This document shows positions 41,208 to 50,704 of a stretch of DNA of 64,000 bases, piece after piece (position 1 is the first letter of the stretch; the number at the start of each line of letters is the position of its first letter). The notes beneath the pieces were generated by a model. The model saw nothing but the letters and a program-made list of their open reading frames with translations. It was not told where the DNA came from and did no database searches. Origin of the DNA: Flavitalea plasmicola (GTDB lineage Bacteria; Bacteroidota; Bacteroidia; Chitinophagales; Chitinophagaceae). The position numbers and the translations under genes are program-made. The stretch covers positions 372,001 to 436,000 of the forward strand of contig NZ_JAUOTO010000001.1 of assembly GCF_030546645.1 (NCBI RefSeq), given 5' to 3'.

Positions 41208-44200
41208 ATGAATACAGCAACCCCAGCTTCACGGCGGCTGTTGATACGTTGTTCGTCGACCTTCCTTTTAGCCGCCTGGTTGTTACTGCTGAACGCCTAC
41301 CCTCTGCGGGCGCAGACGGCCTTTTCCTCGCCCCTGAAGAACTGGTCCGCATCCCAGGTGAAAGACCGTAAGATCAGCATACAGGCAAAAAATGAAAAGC
41401 TGGCGATGATCCTGGAAAAGATTGAGAAGCAGTCCAGCTTCGTATTTGTATATGCCAATGATGAAGTAAACACAGTGCAGAAAGTTACTGTTTCTATAAA
41501 AGACAAAAACCTTAATGAAGCGCTTGCAGAACTGCTGACGCCGCTGAACATCAACTTCGAGATGGTCAACGACAAGATCATTCTCAAACCGACCAGGCCG
41601 GCTGCCCCTTTAGCAGGCGGCAGCAGCGGTGAAGAAGTGAAGAGAGAGGAACCCGCTGCTGCCGGACTTATCGCTGACATCACCATCGAAGGCAGGATCG
41701 TAGATGCCGCAGGCAAAGGATTGGAAGGGGCCAGCGTCCAGCTGGCCGGCACCAATATCGGCACCACTACCAATGCAGACGGTCATTTTACCTTGCGTAT
41801 CCCTGAAGAAAGAGCCGGCAATGGCGTCCTCACGGTCTCTTCGGTAGGATTTTTACGGCAGTCAGTTTCACTGGCCGGCAAAAGGTCTTTGCTGGTCCGG
41901 CTGGAGTCCGAGAATAAGGAGATGAACGAGGTGGTGGTCGTTGGCTATGCCACGCAAAAGAAGATCTCCGTGACAGGCGCCGTGGATGCCATCAGCAAGA
42001 AAGCCATTGAAGACCGGCCCGTTACCAATGTGCTATTGGCGCTGCAGGGCACCAGCCCCAACCTGATCGTACAGCAATCGAATTTTGAGCCCGGCCAGCC
42101 TGTGAATTTGAATATACGGGGGTTGGGTACTACGGGAGACAATACCCCCCTCATCGTCATTGACGGCATAACGAGTGACGGCACCGGGCAGATCCAAAAC
42201 CTCAATCCCAATGACATCGAGTCGGTGTCTATTCTAAAGGATGCCGGCAGCGCCGCCATCTATGGATCCCGGGCCGCCAATGGCGTCATACTGGTCACTA
42301 CCAAAAAGGGAAGGCGCAATCAGCGTCCGGTTGTCAACTATACGGGCATCTACGGCATCCAGTCTCCCCGGATCACGTATCAGCCGGTGCATGCCTGGGA
42401 AAATGCTTATTATAAGAACGAATCCCTCGTGAACTCAGGTTTGCAGCCAGTCTTTACGCCTGAACAGATCCAGCAGTTCAAAACACAGGGCGATGGCGAC
42501 TGGCGGCTGAGCAATATCCTGCATGATGCATCGCAGCAGACGCATAACATCAGCATCGCAGGAGGTGGAGAGTCCAATACTTATATGATCTCCGCGGGCT
42601 ATCTGGATCAAAAGAGCAATTATATCGGTCCCAACTACGGGCTCCAACGATACAATTTCCGTATCAATCAATCCACCGAATGGGGAAACTTTAAGCTGAA
42701 TACCATCCTGGCCTATGCCAAGACAAGAATAAAGGACCATTCCTCCATCTCCGGCAACCTGATCGTGGATGCGGGCAGGGTGCCATTGTATTATAATTTC
42801 CAGGACAGCGCCGGCAACTATCTTACCAACGCCGTTTCCGCGGAGCTGAACCCCAAAGGTATACTGGAAAAAGGAGGCTACAGGCAGATGGACAACAACG
42901 AGGTCTTCGGCAACTTCAATGGGGAATATACGATTGCGCATGACTTTAAGATCCGCGGCGTCTTCGGCGGAACGGTGACCAACAACAGTACTTTTGGCCG
43001 CACCCTGGAAGTCGACTTTGTGCCCGGCAGCTCCTATGGCAAAGACAGGCCCGTGTCCAATTACAGCTTTAAAGGGTTGTTCACCAATATCCAGTTGCTG
43101 GCCGAGTATGCGCATACATTTGCAGCCGTCCATGATGTACATGTCCTGGTAGGTGCAGCCAACGAAAGTTACAAGGGTGAGGAGACGCAGCTGATCTGGA
43201 AGCAGACGGATGCTCTGGGCCGGCCCACAGGCGACCCGAAGAATATCGATCTGGCCAACAGCTATAACTCCAATGGTACCAAGCCTAATCAATACCCTGC
43301 GACGACAGAGACCAGCCTGAACTCCGCATTTGGCCGTGCCGCATATAGTTTCAGCAATAAATATTTTGCCGAGTTCAACTTCCGCTTTGACGGCTCCTCC
43401 AAATTCGCGGCCGGCAACCGCTGGGGCTTCTTCCCTTCCGGCGCTGTGGCCTGGCGGCTGACGGAAGAAGGGTTTATGCAGGACGTGAAGAATAGGGTAG
43501 GCGACGTGAAAGTGCGCGCTTCCTACGGCATATTGGGCAACCAGAATATCGATGCCTACCGCTACCAGACCAACTTCTCCAATTACCAGGCGGCATATGG
43601 TTTCAATGATCTTACGGTCACAGGGGCCAGGTATGTATTGGGTAATCCTGCAGTGACCTGGGAAAAAGCTGCCACCTTCAACATCGGCGGCGACTTCACT
43701 TTGCTTAACAGGAAGCTGGACGTCAGCCTGGATTATTTTGACAAGACCACCCGTGATATATTGAACAAGCGACAGGATATCCCCAGCGCTTTTGGAGTGC
43801 CCCCTAACGAATTGCCCGACTACAATGTAGCGGAGGTGAGGAATCGCGGCTGGGAGATCAGGGCAACGTATACCTGGACGGGCAAACTGTTGACCCAGAC
43901 CTTTACAGCCAATCTCTCGGACAACCTCAATGAGCTGCGCAAGCTGTCCGGCGGCGAGAGCCAGCAGATCCAGCAGATGGAGGAATACCAGATCATCCGG
44001 AAGGTAGGCCAGCCTATCACGGTGTACCAGGGTTACAGGACCAATGGCTTCTTCCAGACGCTGGACGACGTGAATAAATATCCCCGTTTCGCCGGATCCA
44101 CCGTCACTCCGGGCGACCTGAAATTCGTGGACAGGAACAAGGATGGCGTGATCGATCAGAATGACAAGTTCATCCTTGGCAATCCTTTCCCGCGCTATAC

Positions 44201-44714
44201 CTATGGCTTCACGTACACCGCCAGTATAAAAGGTTTCGATGTCATGCTCTTTATACAGGGGGTTGGCAAGCGGGATGAAATGATCCGGGGCGAACAGGTG
44301 GAACCTTTTCACGTAGGGTACAGCGGCACGATGTATACGCACCAGACGGATTTCTGGACGCCGACGCATCCCAATGCGAAAAGGCCCAAGCTGGCGGAGA
44401 ACGGCAGCCCGTCCAATACCAATAACTATCGAACGGGATCCAATCTGTTCCTCTTCAATGCTGCATACGCCCGTCTGAAGAACCTGCAGATCGGCTATAC
44501 GCTGCCCCAGGCGCTTACGAGGAAGGCGAAGATCCAGAAAGCAAGGATCTACTTCACCGGCCAGAACCTCGTCACCCTGAGTAAGCTGAACTTCCTGGAC
44601 CCGGAGATCACCGAATTCAATAACAACACCGGGTTCGGCGTAGGCGCTAATAGCGGCAGAGCCTACCCCATGCCCATTTTCACCGGGTTTGGCATCGACA
44701 TCACATTCCTTTAA
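41208..44714 (+). CDS. SusC/RagA TonB-linked outer-membrane protein with STN domain
   Basis: The 1168-residue protein has a signal peptide to about residue 35, then an STN domain (about 50-118; AKNEKLAMILEKIEKQSSFV) that talks to the anti-sigma factor. Next are a carboxypeptidase-like regulatory domain (about 160-230; IEGRIVDAAGKGLEGASV), a plug domain with TGAVDAISKKAIEDRP, and the SusC signature INPNDIESVSILKDAGSAA-like run at about 315-345. A 22-strand barrel follows. It transports oligosaccharides through the outer membrane with SusD. It is 39 bases after fecR, and SusD follows by 18 bases. Confidence 0.95.
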   Translation: MNTATPASRRLLIRCSSTFLLAAWLLLLNAYPLRAQTAFSSPLKNWSASQVKDRKISIQAKNEKLAMILEKIEKQSSFVFVYANDEVNTVQKVTVSIKDKNLNEALAELLTPLNINFEMVNDKIILKPTRPAAPLAGGSSGEEVKREEPAAAGLIADITIEGRIVDAAGKGLEGASVQLAGTNIGTTTNADGHFTLRIPEERAGNGVLTVSSVGFLRQSVSLAGKRSLLVRLESENKEMNEVVVVGYATQKKISVTGAVDAISKKAIEDRPVTNVLLALQGTSPNLIVQQSNFEPGQPVNLNIRGLGTTGDNTPLIVIDGITSDGTGQIQNLNPNDIESVSILKDAGSAAIYGSRAANGVILVTTKKGRRNQRPVVNYTGIYGIQSPRITYQPVHAWENAYYKNESLVNSGLQPVFTPEQIQQFKTQGDGDWRLSNILHDASQQTHNISIAGGGESNTYMISAGYLDQKSNYIGPNYGLQRYNFRINQSTEWGNFKLNTILAYAKTRIKDHSSISGNLIVDAGRVPLYYNFQDSAGNYLTNAVSAELNPKGILEKGGYRQMDNNEVFGNFNGEYTIAHDFKIRGVFGGTVTNNSTFGRTLEVDFVPGSSYGKDRPVSNYSFKGLFTNIQLLAEYAHTFAAVHDVHVLVGAANESYKGEETQLIWKQTDALGRPTGDPKNIDLANSYNSNGTKPNQYPATTETSLNSAFGRAAYSFSNKYFAEFNFRFDGSSKFAAGNRWGFFPSGAVAWRLTEEGFMQDVKNRVGDVKVRASYGILGNQNIDAYRYQTNFSNYQAAYGFNDLTVTGARYVLGNPAVTWEKAATFNIGGDFTLLNRKLDVSLDYFDKTTRDILNKRQDIPSAFGVPPNELPDYNVAEVRNRGWEIRATYTWTGKLLTQTFTANLSDNLNELRKLSGGESQQIQQMEEYQIIRKVGQPITVYQGYRTNGFFQTLDDVNKYPRFAGSTVTPGDLKFVDRNKDGVIDQNDKFILGNPFPRYTYGFTYTASIKGFDVMLFIQGVGKRDEMIRGEQVEPFHVGYSGTMYTHQTDFWTPTHPNAKRPKLAENGSPSNTNNYRTGSNLFLFNAAYARLKNLQIGYTLPQALTRKAKIQKARIYFTGQNLVTLSKLNFLDPEITEFNNNTGFGVGANSGRAYPMPIFTGFGIDITFL

Positions 44715-44732
44715 TTATCCAATCATCGCCAT

Positions 44733-46364
44733 ATGACAGTCAAAAAATTCATCATTCCTCTTGTTGTCCTGGTGTGGTCGTTCGCCGCCTGTAAGAAGCT
44801 GGACCTGGCGCCCAGCGACAGGTATACCGAGCTTACTTTCTGGCAGGTGGACGACAATGTCAACAACGCGCTGAACAATATATACAGCGGCATTTACAAC
44901 AGCAACCGGTATTTCTACAACGAGGCGCTCAGCGATAACGCCTACACGCGGCTGGGGATTTCGGCAGGTAATGTGGATGCCATTTCCGCAGGCACTTTCA
45001 CCATCGACCTGGACAGGTTTGCCAGTGACTGGATCTTCTATTATGCCGGCATCAAATCCTGTAATATTTTCCTGGCGAACGTCGATAAAAATACCACCCT
45101 CCCTGCCGCCACGCGGGAAAGGATGAAGGCGGAAACGCGGTTTGTCCGGGCCTGGCATCATTTCAACCTGGCAAAATGGTGGGGCGATGTCCCGTTGCTG
45201 AAAGAGGATATCACGCCCGATCAGGCAAAAGCGCTGACGCGCACACCGCATGCGGAAGTGATCAAATTCGTCACCGACGAGCTGGATGCTGCCGCCGCCG
45301 CATTGCCCACCCGCGACCAGTATGCAAACACCGATAGGGGAAGGATCACCAAAGGCGCCGCCCTGGCGCTGAAGGCGCGCGTGCTCTTGTACGAAGGCGG
45401 CCACATGGACGAGGTCGTAGCCATCTGCGAGCAGTTGATGAACAACCAGACACAAAATGGCACATATAGCCTCTTTAATAATTACGAAAGCCTGTTCAAA
45501 TCCACGAAGTATAATCCGGAGGTCATCCTGGACCTGGAATATGTGCTGAATAGCCGGATGTGGGGCGAATACGTGGATTTTGCTCCCATCACCGTCGGTG
45601 CGCGGGGCAATAACCTGGCGCCTACGCAGGAGCTGGTGAACTCCTATATCATGATGAATGGCAAGGCCATCGCCGATGCAGGTTCGGGGTATGATGAGGC
45701 CCATCCGTATGACAACCGCGATCCCCGGCTGACGGCCACCGTCGTCTATCATAAGTTCACCTGGAAGAACCCCAACGGATCAACGCAAACCATTTATATC
45801 GAACCCGGGTCCGACCCCAGCCAGCCCGGGACGAACGAGTACAAGACTTCAGGTCAGGGCACGGCATCAGGATATTACTGGCGGAAATATTTCGACTCAT
45901 TATCCGTCCCGACACTGCAATTCGGCAGCAATCTCATCCTGATCCGCTATGCAGAGGTGCTGCTGATGTATGCGGAAGCAAAGAACAGCCTCGGGCAGAT
46001 GACGGCGGATGTATGGGATAAGACCATCGGAGCGTTGCGCCAGCGGGCAGGATTCACCGATCCGGCTGCGCTGGGTTTTCCCGGCGGCGCGGCTGACCTC
46101 ACAGCCATCATCCGGAATGAGAGAAGGTCCGAATTCGCTTTTGAGGGGGGCATACGGACGGATGACATCCGCCGGTGGAAGATCGCCGAGAATGTCATGA
46201 ATGGCTGGGCCCATGGCGCCAGATACGGGGACCCCGCTACCGACAATGGCTATATCCGTATGCAGCTGCGGACCTTCGATAAGAACAAACATTACCTGTG
46301 GCCCGTGCCGTCCTCGGAGATCGCGAGAGACCCGAAGCTCGGTCAGAATCCAAATTATCAATAA
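44733..46364 (+). CDS. SusD/RagB-family surface glycan-binding lipoprotein
   Basis: The 543-residue lipoprotein starts with a type II signal peptide and lipobox FAAC (Cys20). SusD-type features are the TPR-like helices (WHHFNLAKWWGDVPLL, ITKGAALALKARVLLYEG), the RYAEVLLMYAEAKN segment and the C-terminal NERRSEFAFEGGIRTDDIRRW to WPVPSSEIARDPKLGQNP. It caps the SusC barrel on the outer face and binds the glycan. It sits directly after susC, and the SusE-like gene follows by 28 bases. Confidence 0.95.
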   Translation: MTVKKFIIPLVVLVWSFAACKKLDLAPSDRYTELTFWQVDDNVNNALNNIYSGIYNSNRYFYNEALSDNAYTRLGISAGNVDAISAGTFTIDLDRFASDWIFYYAGIKSCNIFLANVDKNTTLPAATRERMKAETRFVRAWHHFNLAKWWGDVPLLKEDITPDQAKALTRTPHAEVIKFVTDELDAAAAALPTRDQYANTDRGRITKGAALALKARVLLYEGGHMDEVVAICEQLMNNQTQNGTYSLFNNYESLFKSTKYNPEVILDLEYVLNSRMWGEYVDFAPITVGARGNNLAPTQELVNSYIMMNGKAIADAGSGYDEAHPYDNRDPRLTATVVYHKFTWKNPNGSTQTIYIEPGSDPSQPGTNEYKTSGQGTASGYYWRKYFDSLSVPTLQFGSNLILIRYAEVLLMYAEAKNSLGQMTADVWDKTIGALRQRAGFTDPAALGFPGGAADLTAIIRNERRSEFAFEGGIRTDDIRRWKIAENVMNGWAHGARYGDPATDNGYIRMQLRTFDKNKHYLWPVPSSEIARDPKLGQNPNYQ

Positions 46365-46392
46365 CCACTACTAACAATACAAAATACACCAT

Positions 46393-47541
46393 ATGAATTA
46401 TAAGCTGTTTCTCCCTCTTGTGTTGGCCTTGATGCTGGGGGCCTGCAAAAAAGACACCCGGAGCATCGATCTCAACGTGACGGCCGTAGCGACGCTGTAT
46501 ACGCCGGTGGACAATCAATATATCAAGCTGGACCCGAAGAACAATCCGTCACAGACCTTCCAGTGGGAGCAGGCCAGGGCGGAAGATGGCTCGCTGGTAT
46601 TGTATGAAGTAGCTTTCGATCAGACAGGCGGCGATTTTTCCAAGCCCTTTTATACCGTGGTCTCCGATGGCAAAGGCATTCAGAATACACTGACCCTTGC
46701 CCACAGCGATCTCAACAGGATCGCCGCCCTGGGCGGCGCCGACTTTTACGATCGTAAGAAATTCATATGGACTGTATTCTCTTCAAAAGGAACCAATAGG
46801 GTGAAAGCGAAGGAATCCAGGACCATCGACCTGGAAAGGCCGGCCGGCTTCAACAATCCACCCACGGCGCTGTATATCACGGGCACAGCCACTGAGACGG
46901 GCGACGATATTACCAAGGCGCTCCAGATGAAACGTCTGCCCGACGGCGTATTCGAGATCTATACAAAGCTCAGCGCCGGCACCTACCAGTTTGTGGATGG
47001 ACTCACCGGCACAGCCCGGAAATTCTACCTGGCAGATGACCATGGCATCGTTCCGGACGGAAGCAACACATTCACCGGCGCCTCGAAGATCGTACGTATC
47101 CGGATCAATTTCGATCAGATCAACAGCAGCATGATAGAGGTCAAGTCCATTCAGCTTTGGTATTGTGACGGCAATACTTTCTGGTTTACCCTGCCATACA
47201 CTTCCAATGGCGTATGGCGGTATAATGGCTACAAGGTCGTCCTGGATGCCGTGCCCTGGGGCCGGGAAGAACGCTATAAATACAAGATGGTCATCAACGA
47301 CGGTACGGGCGACAAGGACCAGTGGCTTAATTATTCGGCAGGCGACAGCCCCGGGCAGGATGGACAGTACCCGCATGCGCTGGCCTACAAGACGATCAAC
47401 TTCGATGCCAACAACAGCAGCCAGTATGACTGGAGCTGGAAGTTCGACAAAACCTATCTTCCTGACAATACCATCACCGACTTCTGGATCTCGCTGCGTG
47501 CGACGGATCCTGCCTATACGGAAAACTATCAGAAAGAGTAA
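46393..47541 (+). CDS. SusE-like surface lipoprotein
   Basis: The 382-residue protein has a lipoprotein signal with LGAC (Cys18). The N-terminal part resembles the SusE domain (YTPVDNQYIKLDPKNNPSQTFQWEQA), followed by two beta-rich domains of the kind seen in starch- or mannan-binding outer-membrane proteins. No catalytic residues are visible. It probably helps bind substrate on the cell surface beside SusD. GH76 is encoded 21 bases downstream. Confidence 0.8.
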   Translation: MNYKLFLPLVLALMLGACKKDTRSIDLNVTAVATLYTPVDNQYIKLDPKNNPSQTFQWEQARAEDGSLVLYEVAFDQTGGDFSKPFYTVVSDGKGIQNTLTLAHSDLNRIAALGGADFYDRKKFIWTVFSSKGTNRVKAKESRTIDLERPAGFNNPPTALYITGTATETGDDITKALQMKRLPDGVFEIYTKLSAGTYQFVDGLTGTARKFYLADDHGIVPDGSNTFTGASKIVRIRINFDQINSSMIEVKSIQLWYCDGNTFWFTLPYTSNGVWRYNGYKVVLDAVPWGREERYKYKMVINDGTGDKDQWLNYSAGDSPGQDGQYPHALAYKTINFDANNSSQYDWSWKFDKTYLPDNTITDFWISLRATDPAYTENYQKE

Positions 47542-47562
47542 ACCCCGCTAACACCACTTTTC

Positions 47563-48708
47563 ATGAACCGATCACCATATACGAGTGTCCTTTTCCTTTC
47601 CCTGGCCATCAGCCTGTCCTCCTGTCTGAAGCAGCATGACGATATACCGCCTGTACTGCCTCCCGGCAGCGGCAATGCCACCTTCAACTGGCCCGCCATT
47701 GCAGACACGGCGGAAAAGTCACTGGATTATTTCTGGTCCGCCTCCGGGAAATACTATCTCAGCAGCAATACCGCCAATGACTGGGCGCAGTATTGGCCCA
47801 ACGCCCATGCACTGGATGTGCTGGTCGACGCTTATCTGCGTAATCCTTCAACGACGCTGAAGTCGCAAATGAACGACCTGCTGTCGGGCGTAAGGGCAAA
47901 AAATGGCGGCACCTTTATCAATTATTATTACGATGACATGGAGTGGATGGCCCTGGCCACACTCCGTGCCTACTCCGCCACCAACGACGCGCGTTTCAAA
48001 GGGGTTTGCGACACTTTGTGGGACGAAATTAAGAAAGGATGGAGCACCAGCCTGGGCGGCGGCATCTGGTGGCGCAAGGACAATCCTTCGAAGAACACCC
48101 CATCCAATATGCCGGCAGCCATCCTCGCAGCACGACGCTTCAGGGCTTTTAATAACGCGGAAGACCTGCAATGGGCCCAGCAGATCTATGCATGGGAAAG
48201 GACGACTTTATATGACAACACCAGCGGACTCGTGTACGACAATATCGATAAGGACGGTAACAAAAATACGGATTGGAAGTTCACCTACAACCAGGGAACC
48301 TTTCTGGGCGCGGGCCTGGAATTGTATAAAAGCACAGGCAATTCCCAGTATTTAAGCGACGCTTTGCAGGCGGCGGATTTTACGCTGAACAGCGGATTTC
48401 TCACGAGTGGCGGCATTCTGAAAGACGAGGGCGGCGGTGACGGAGGCTTGTTTAAAGGGGTCTTTGTCCGTTATTTCACCCGGTTGATCCAGGATGCGAC
48501 TTTCGATCCTTCCAAAAAGGCGAATTACGTGAATTTTCTCAGGGCCAATGGTGAAAGCCTGTGGAGCAAGGCAACCAATAAGGGCAATCTGCTTTTCGGC
48601 AGCGCCTGGGACAAAGCTCCCGGCGGCAGCACGGATCTTACCGTTCAGCTCAGTGGTATCATGCTGGTGGAGGCTTTGGCGGAGCTGAAGAAGAGCCAGC
48701 TGTTCTAA
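47563..48708 (+). CDS. GH76 alpha-1,6-mannanase-like lipoprotein
   Basis: The 381-residue lipoprotein has lipobox SSC (Cys21) and a (alpha/alpha)6-barrel of family GH76. The catalytic acid pair is Asp124-Asp125 in YYYDDMEWMAL. The conserved GGIWWRKDN, NMPAAILAARRF, WAQQIYAWERTTLYD and TYNQGTFLGAGLELY segments are intact. GH76 enzymes cut the alpha-1,6-mannan backbone found in fungal and yeast walls. As a lipoprotein encoded directly after SusD and SusE-like genes it should start degradation at the cell surface. It is the last gene of the operon. Confidence 0.92.
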   Translation: MNRSPYTSVLFLSLAISLSSCLKQHDDIPPVLPPGSGNATFNWPAIADTAEKSLDYFWSASGKYYLSSNTANDWAQYWPNAHALDVLVDAYLRNPSTTLKSQMNDLLSGVRAKNGGTFINYYYDDMEWMALATLRAYSATNDARFKGVCDTLWDEIKKGWSTSLGGGIWWRKDNPSKNTPSNMPAAILAARRFRAFNNAEDLQWAQQIYAWERTTLYDNTSGLVYDNIDKDGNKNTDWKFTYNQGTFLGAGLELYKSTGNSQYLSDALQAADFTLNSGFLTSGGILKDEGGGDGGLFKGVFVRYFTRLIQDATFDPSKKANYVNFLRANGESLWSKATNKGNLLFGSAWDKAPGGSTDLTVQLSGIMLVEALAELKKSQLF

Positions 48709-48764
48709 GTGCAGATTATTGGTTATTTTTAGATGTGGGTTCACATCGCTCGCATCAATAATCT

Positions 48765-49745
48765 ATGTACCTGCTGGCTATTACAGAATTTATCGCTCAC
48801 CTGCATCCCGCCCTGGTCCACCTGCCCATCGGCATCCTGCTGATGGGAGCGCTGTTGCAGGTATTGGCGCGTAATGAAAAATTCGCGTCACTTCGCCCCG
48901 CTATCCCCATCATCATGTTAACAGGGCTGATCACAGCGGTGTTGTCATGCATAACGGGCTTCCTGCTTTTTCGCAGCGGCGATTATGACGCTTCATTGGT
49001 ATCCTGGCATATGTGGATCGCGATAGCACTGACCTTCGTGGCTTTTGCGCTTTGTGCCCGCAGCTTCTTCGGACAGTCCTTTGACCGGACAGGCATTCTG
49101 TTGACCATAGGACTTTTCCTGCTCATTCCAATCACCGGCTACCTTGGCGGTTCTCTGACGCACGGGAAGGGATATCTCACCAGCGCTGCTCGCCACATGC
49201 CGCCCGGAGATCATCGCCAGAAAGCTGGCAGCACACCGGAGAATGACCCGGCACTGCCCCCGGAACCCGTCGACCCTGCCGATAGCAAGACGATAGCAGC
49301 ATTGAGCAATGCAGGAGCAAAGGTAATGCCGCTGGCGCAGGGCAGTAATTACCTGTCGGTGAATTTTTCCGGCCTTCCTGCTACCTCCCTCTTGCATCTC
49401 CTCTTATCACTGAAAGAACAACTGATCCGGTTGGACTTGTCCAATACCAGCATCGGCGACAGCGCGGCAGCTACCATTGCGCAATGTACCCGGCTTCGCT
49501 ATCTCGTTCTAAGCAATACGGATGTCACGGACAAGTCTCTGCCCGCACTCACCCAACTTTCGGAACTAAGGGTATTGGATCTTGCTGGGACGCAGGTGAC
49601 GGGCGAAGGACTGCTCCGTATGCAGCCGCCTAAGCATCTGCATGCAGTCTACCTCTATCACACCCGTGTGGACAGCAAATATTGGAACAAGTTGCAGGGC
49701 TTATTTAAGGGTGCCGTGCTGGACTCCGGCAAATCCATCTATTAA
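48765..49745 (+). CDS. DUF2231 membrane domain fused to leucine-rich repeats
   Basis: The 326-residue protein has four hydrophobic helices in its first 130 residues with the DUF2231 marks ITEFIAHLHPALVHLPIGIL, LTGLITAVLSCITGFLLF and ITGYLGGSLTHG. A linker of about 50 polar residues follows, then a soluble domain with leucine-rich repeats (about 220-290; LIRLDLSNTSIGDS, LRYLVLSNTDVTDKS, LRVLDLAGTQVTGEG). Related proteins carry a c-type cytochrome domain between the two parts, but there is no CxxCH here. It should lie in the inner membrane with the repeats outside. Its role is unknown. Confidence 0.8.
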   Translation: MYLLAITEFIAHLHPALVHLPIGILLMGALLQVLARNEKFASLRPAIPIIMLTGLITAVLSCITGFLLFRSGDYDASLVSWHMWIAIALTFVAFALCARSFFGQSFDRTGILLTIGLFLLIPITGYLGGSLTHGKGYLTSAARHMPPGDHRQKAGSTPENDPALPPEPVDPADSKTIAALSNAGAKVMPLAQGSNYLSVNFSGLPATSLLHLLLSLKEQLIRLDLSNTSIGDSAAATIAQCTRLRYLVLSNTDVTDKSLPALTQLSELRVLDLAGTQVTGEGLLRMQPPKHLHAVYLYHTRVDSKYWNKLQGLFKGAVLDSGKSIY

Positions 49746-49748
49746 CGG

Positions 49749-50609
49749 CTACCCCCGCATCCCTTCCAGCTTCTCCAATCTTCGTATTCGCTGATAGATC
49801 ACAGGATGCGTACCATTCATCAGAATGAAATAAGCATTCACCTGCTCGCGGCCATACTGCGCCAGCTTTTTCAGGGCATCCCTGAGCCCTGCCCCATATC
49901 CCAGCCGGTGCGCATAGACGTCCTGCTTATACTCGCATTGCCGGGACAGCACTAGTCTCAGCCAGCGGAACAGCCGGTCCAGCAGGGAGAAAGTCAGCAG
50001 GAACAGGGCCATCGCGATGACGGGCATCAGGAGCATGGGTTTGAAAAGGAAAAGGATCACCAGCGTGATCAGTGTCAGTGCCAATAGCCGCCGTATGATG
50101 GGCCGCAGGATCGCAAAGACACGGCGGACCAGCGCGGGCAGATCACTTGCCGTCACAAACGCCCACGAGACCATGGTATCCTTGCTCATCAAATGACCCA
50201 GCTCATGGGCCAATACGCCCTTTAGCTCTTCGTCCGTCAGCCTGTCCAACAAAGCCTTTGATACGGCGATCACGTTGTTGTTGCAGGCAAAAGCTTCCTC
50301 ACCCTCCACCTCCGCCATACGCAAACGGAATTTTTTGACGCAGCCCGCTCTTTGAAGCACCTCCGCAAAACAATCCCGCAGCCTTGCTTCTTCTTCCATC
50401 ACCGGCTGACGCAGGCGTCCATGGAAATACAGGTGAACAGGCCCCAGAAAATATACAGATAAGAAACAAAAAAGCAGCCATCCAGCCATCGCTGCAGCGA
50501 ATGTCTGCCAGGAAATATACACGCCGGAAATGGCCAGTGATAACAGGAAACAAAAGCCGGTCAGCGACACGTAAAGCGCTACCAGCGTGATCTGGAAGGT
50601 CTTGTTCAT
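49749..50609 (-). CDS. M48-family membrane zinc metallopeptidase
   Basis: The start at 50609 (286 residues) gives a first membrane helix directly (MNKTFQITLVALYVSLTGFC); the longer frame to 50702 would abut the divergent gene. The zinc motif HELGH is at residues 135-139, after EEAFACNNNVIAVS, and the third ligand probably lies in CEYKQDVYA. Two further helix blocks sit at about 38-58 and 160-205. Such proteases degrade misfolded or regulated membrane proteins. It is divergent from the TPR-transglutaminase gene. Confidence 0.85.
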   Translation of the reverse strand: MNKTFQITLVALYVSLTGFCFLLSLAISGVYISWQTFAAAMAGWLLFCFLSVYFLGPVHLYFHGRLRQPVMEEEARLRDCFAEVLQRAGCVKKFRLRMAEVEGEEAFACNNNVIAVSKALLDRLTDEELKGVLAHELGHLMSKDTMVSWAFVTASDLPALVRRVFAILRPIIRRLLALTLITLVILFLFKPMLLMPVIAMALFLLTFSLLDRLFRWLRLVLSRQCEYKQDVYAHRLGYGAGLRDALKKLAQYGREQVNAYFILMNGTHPVIYQRIRRLEKLEGMRG

Positions 50610-50704
50610 ATAATAAGGTTTAAATTTTACTATGTTTGGAGCTGCAAATAAAGCAATTTTAACGGCCGCTGTCACGTTAAAATAAAACCCTAAACTATTC
50701 ACGG

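Noticed and set aside
42435-44369. A 644-residue frame on the minus strand inside the SusC gene
   Set aside because: It lies wholly opposite SusC, whose barrel sequence is clearly coding; the antisense frame is a codon-bias shadow with no recognisable domain.
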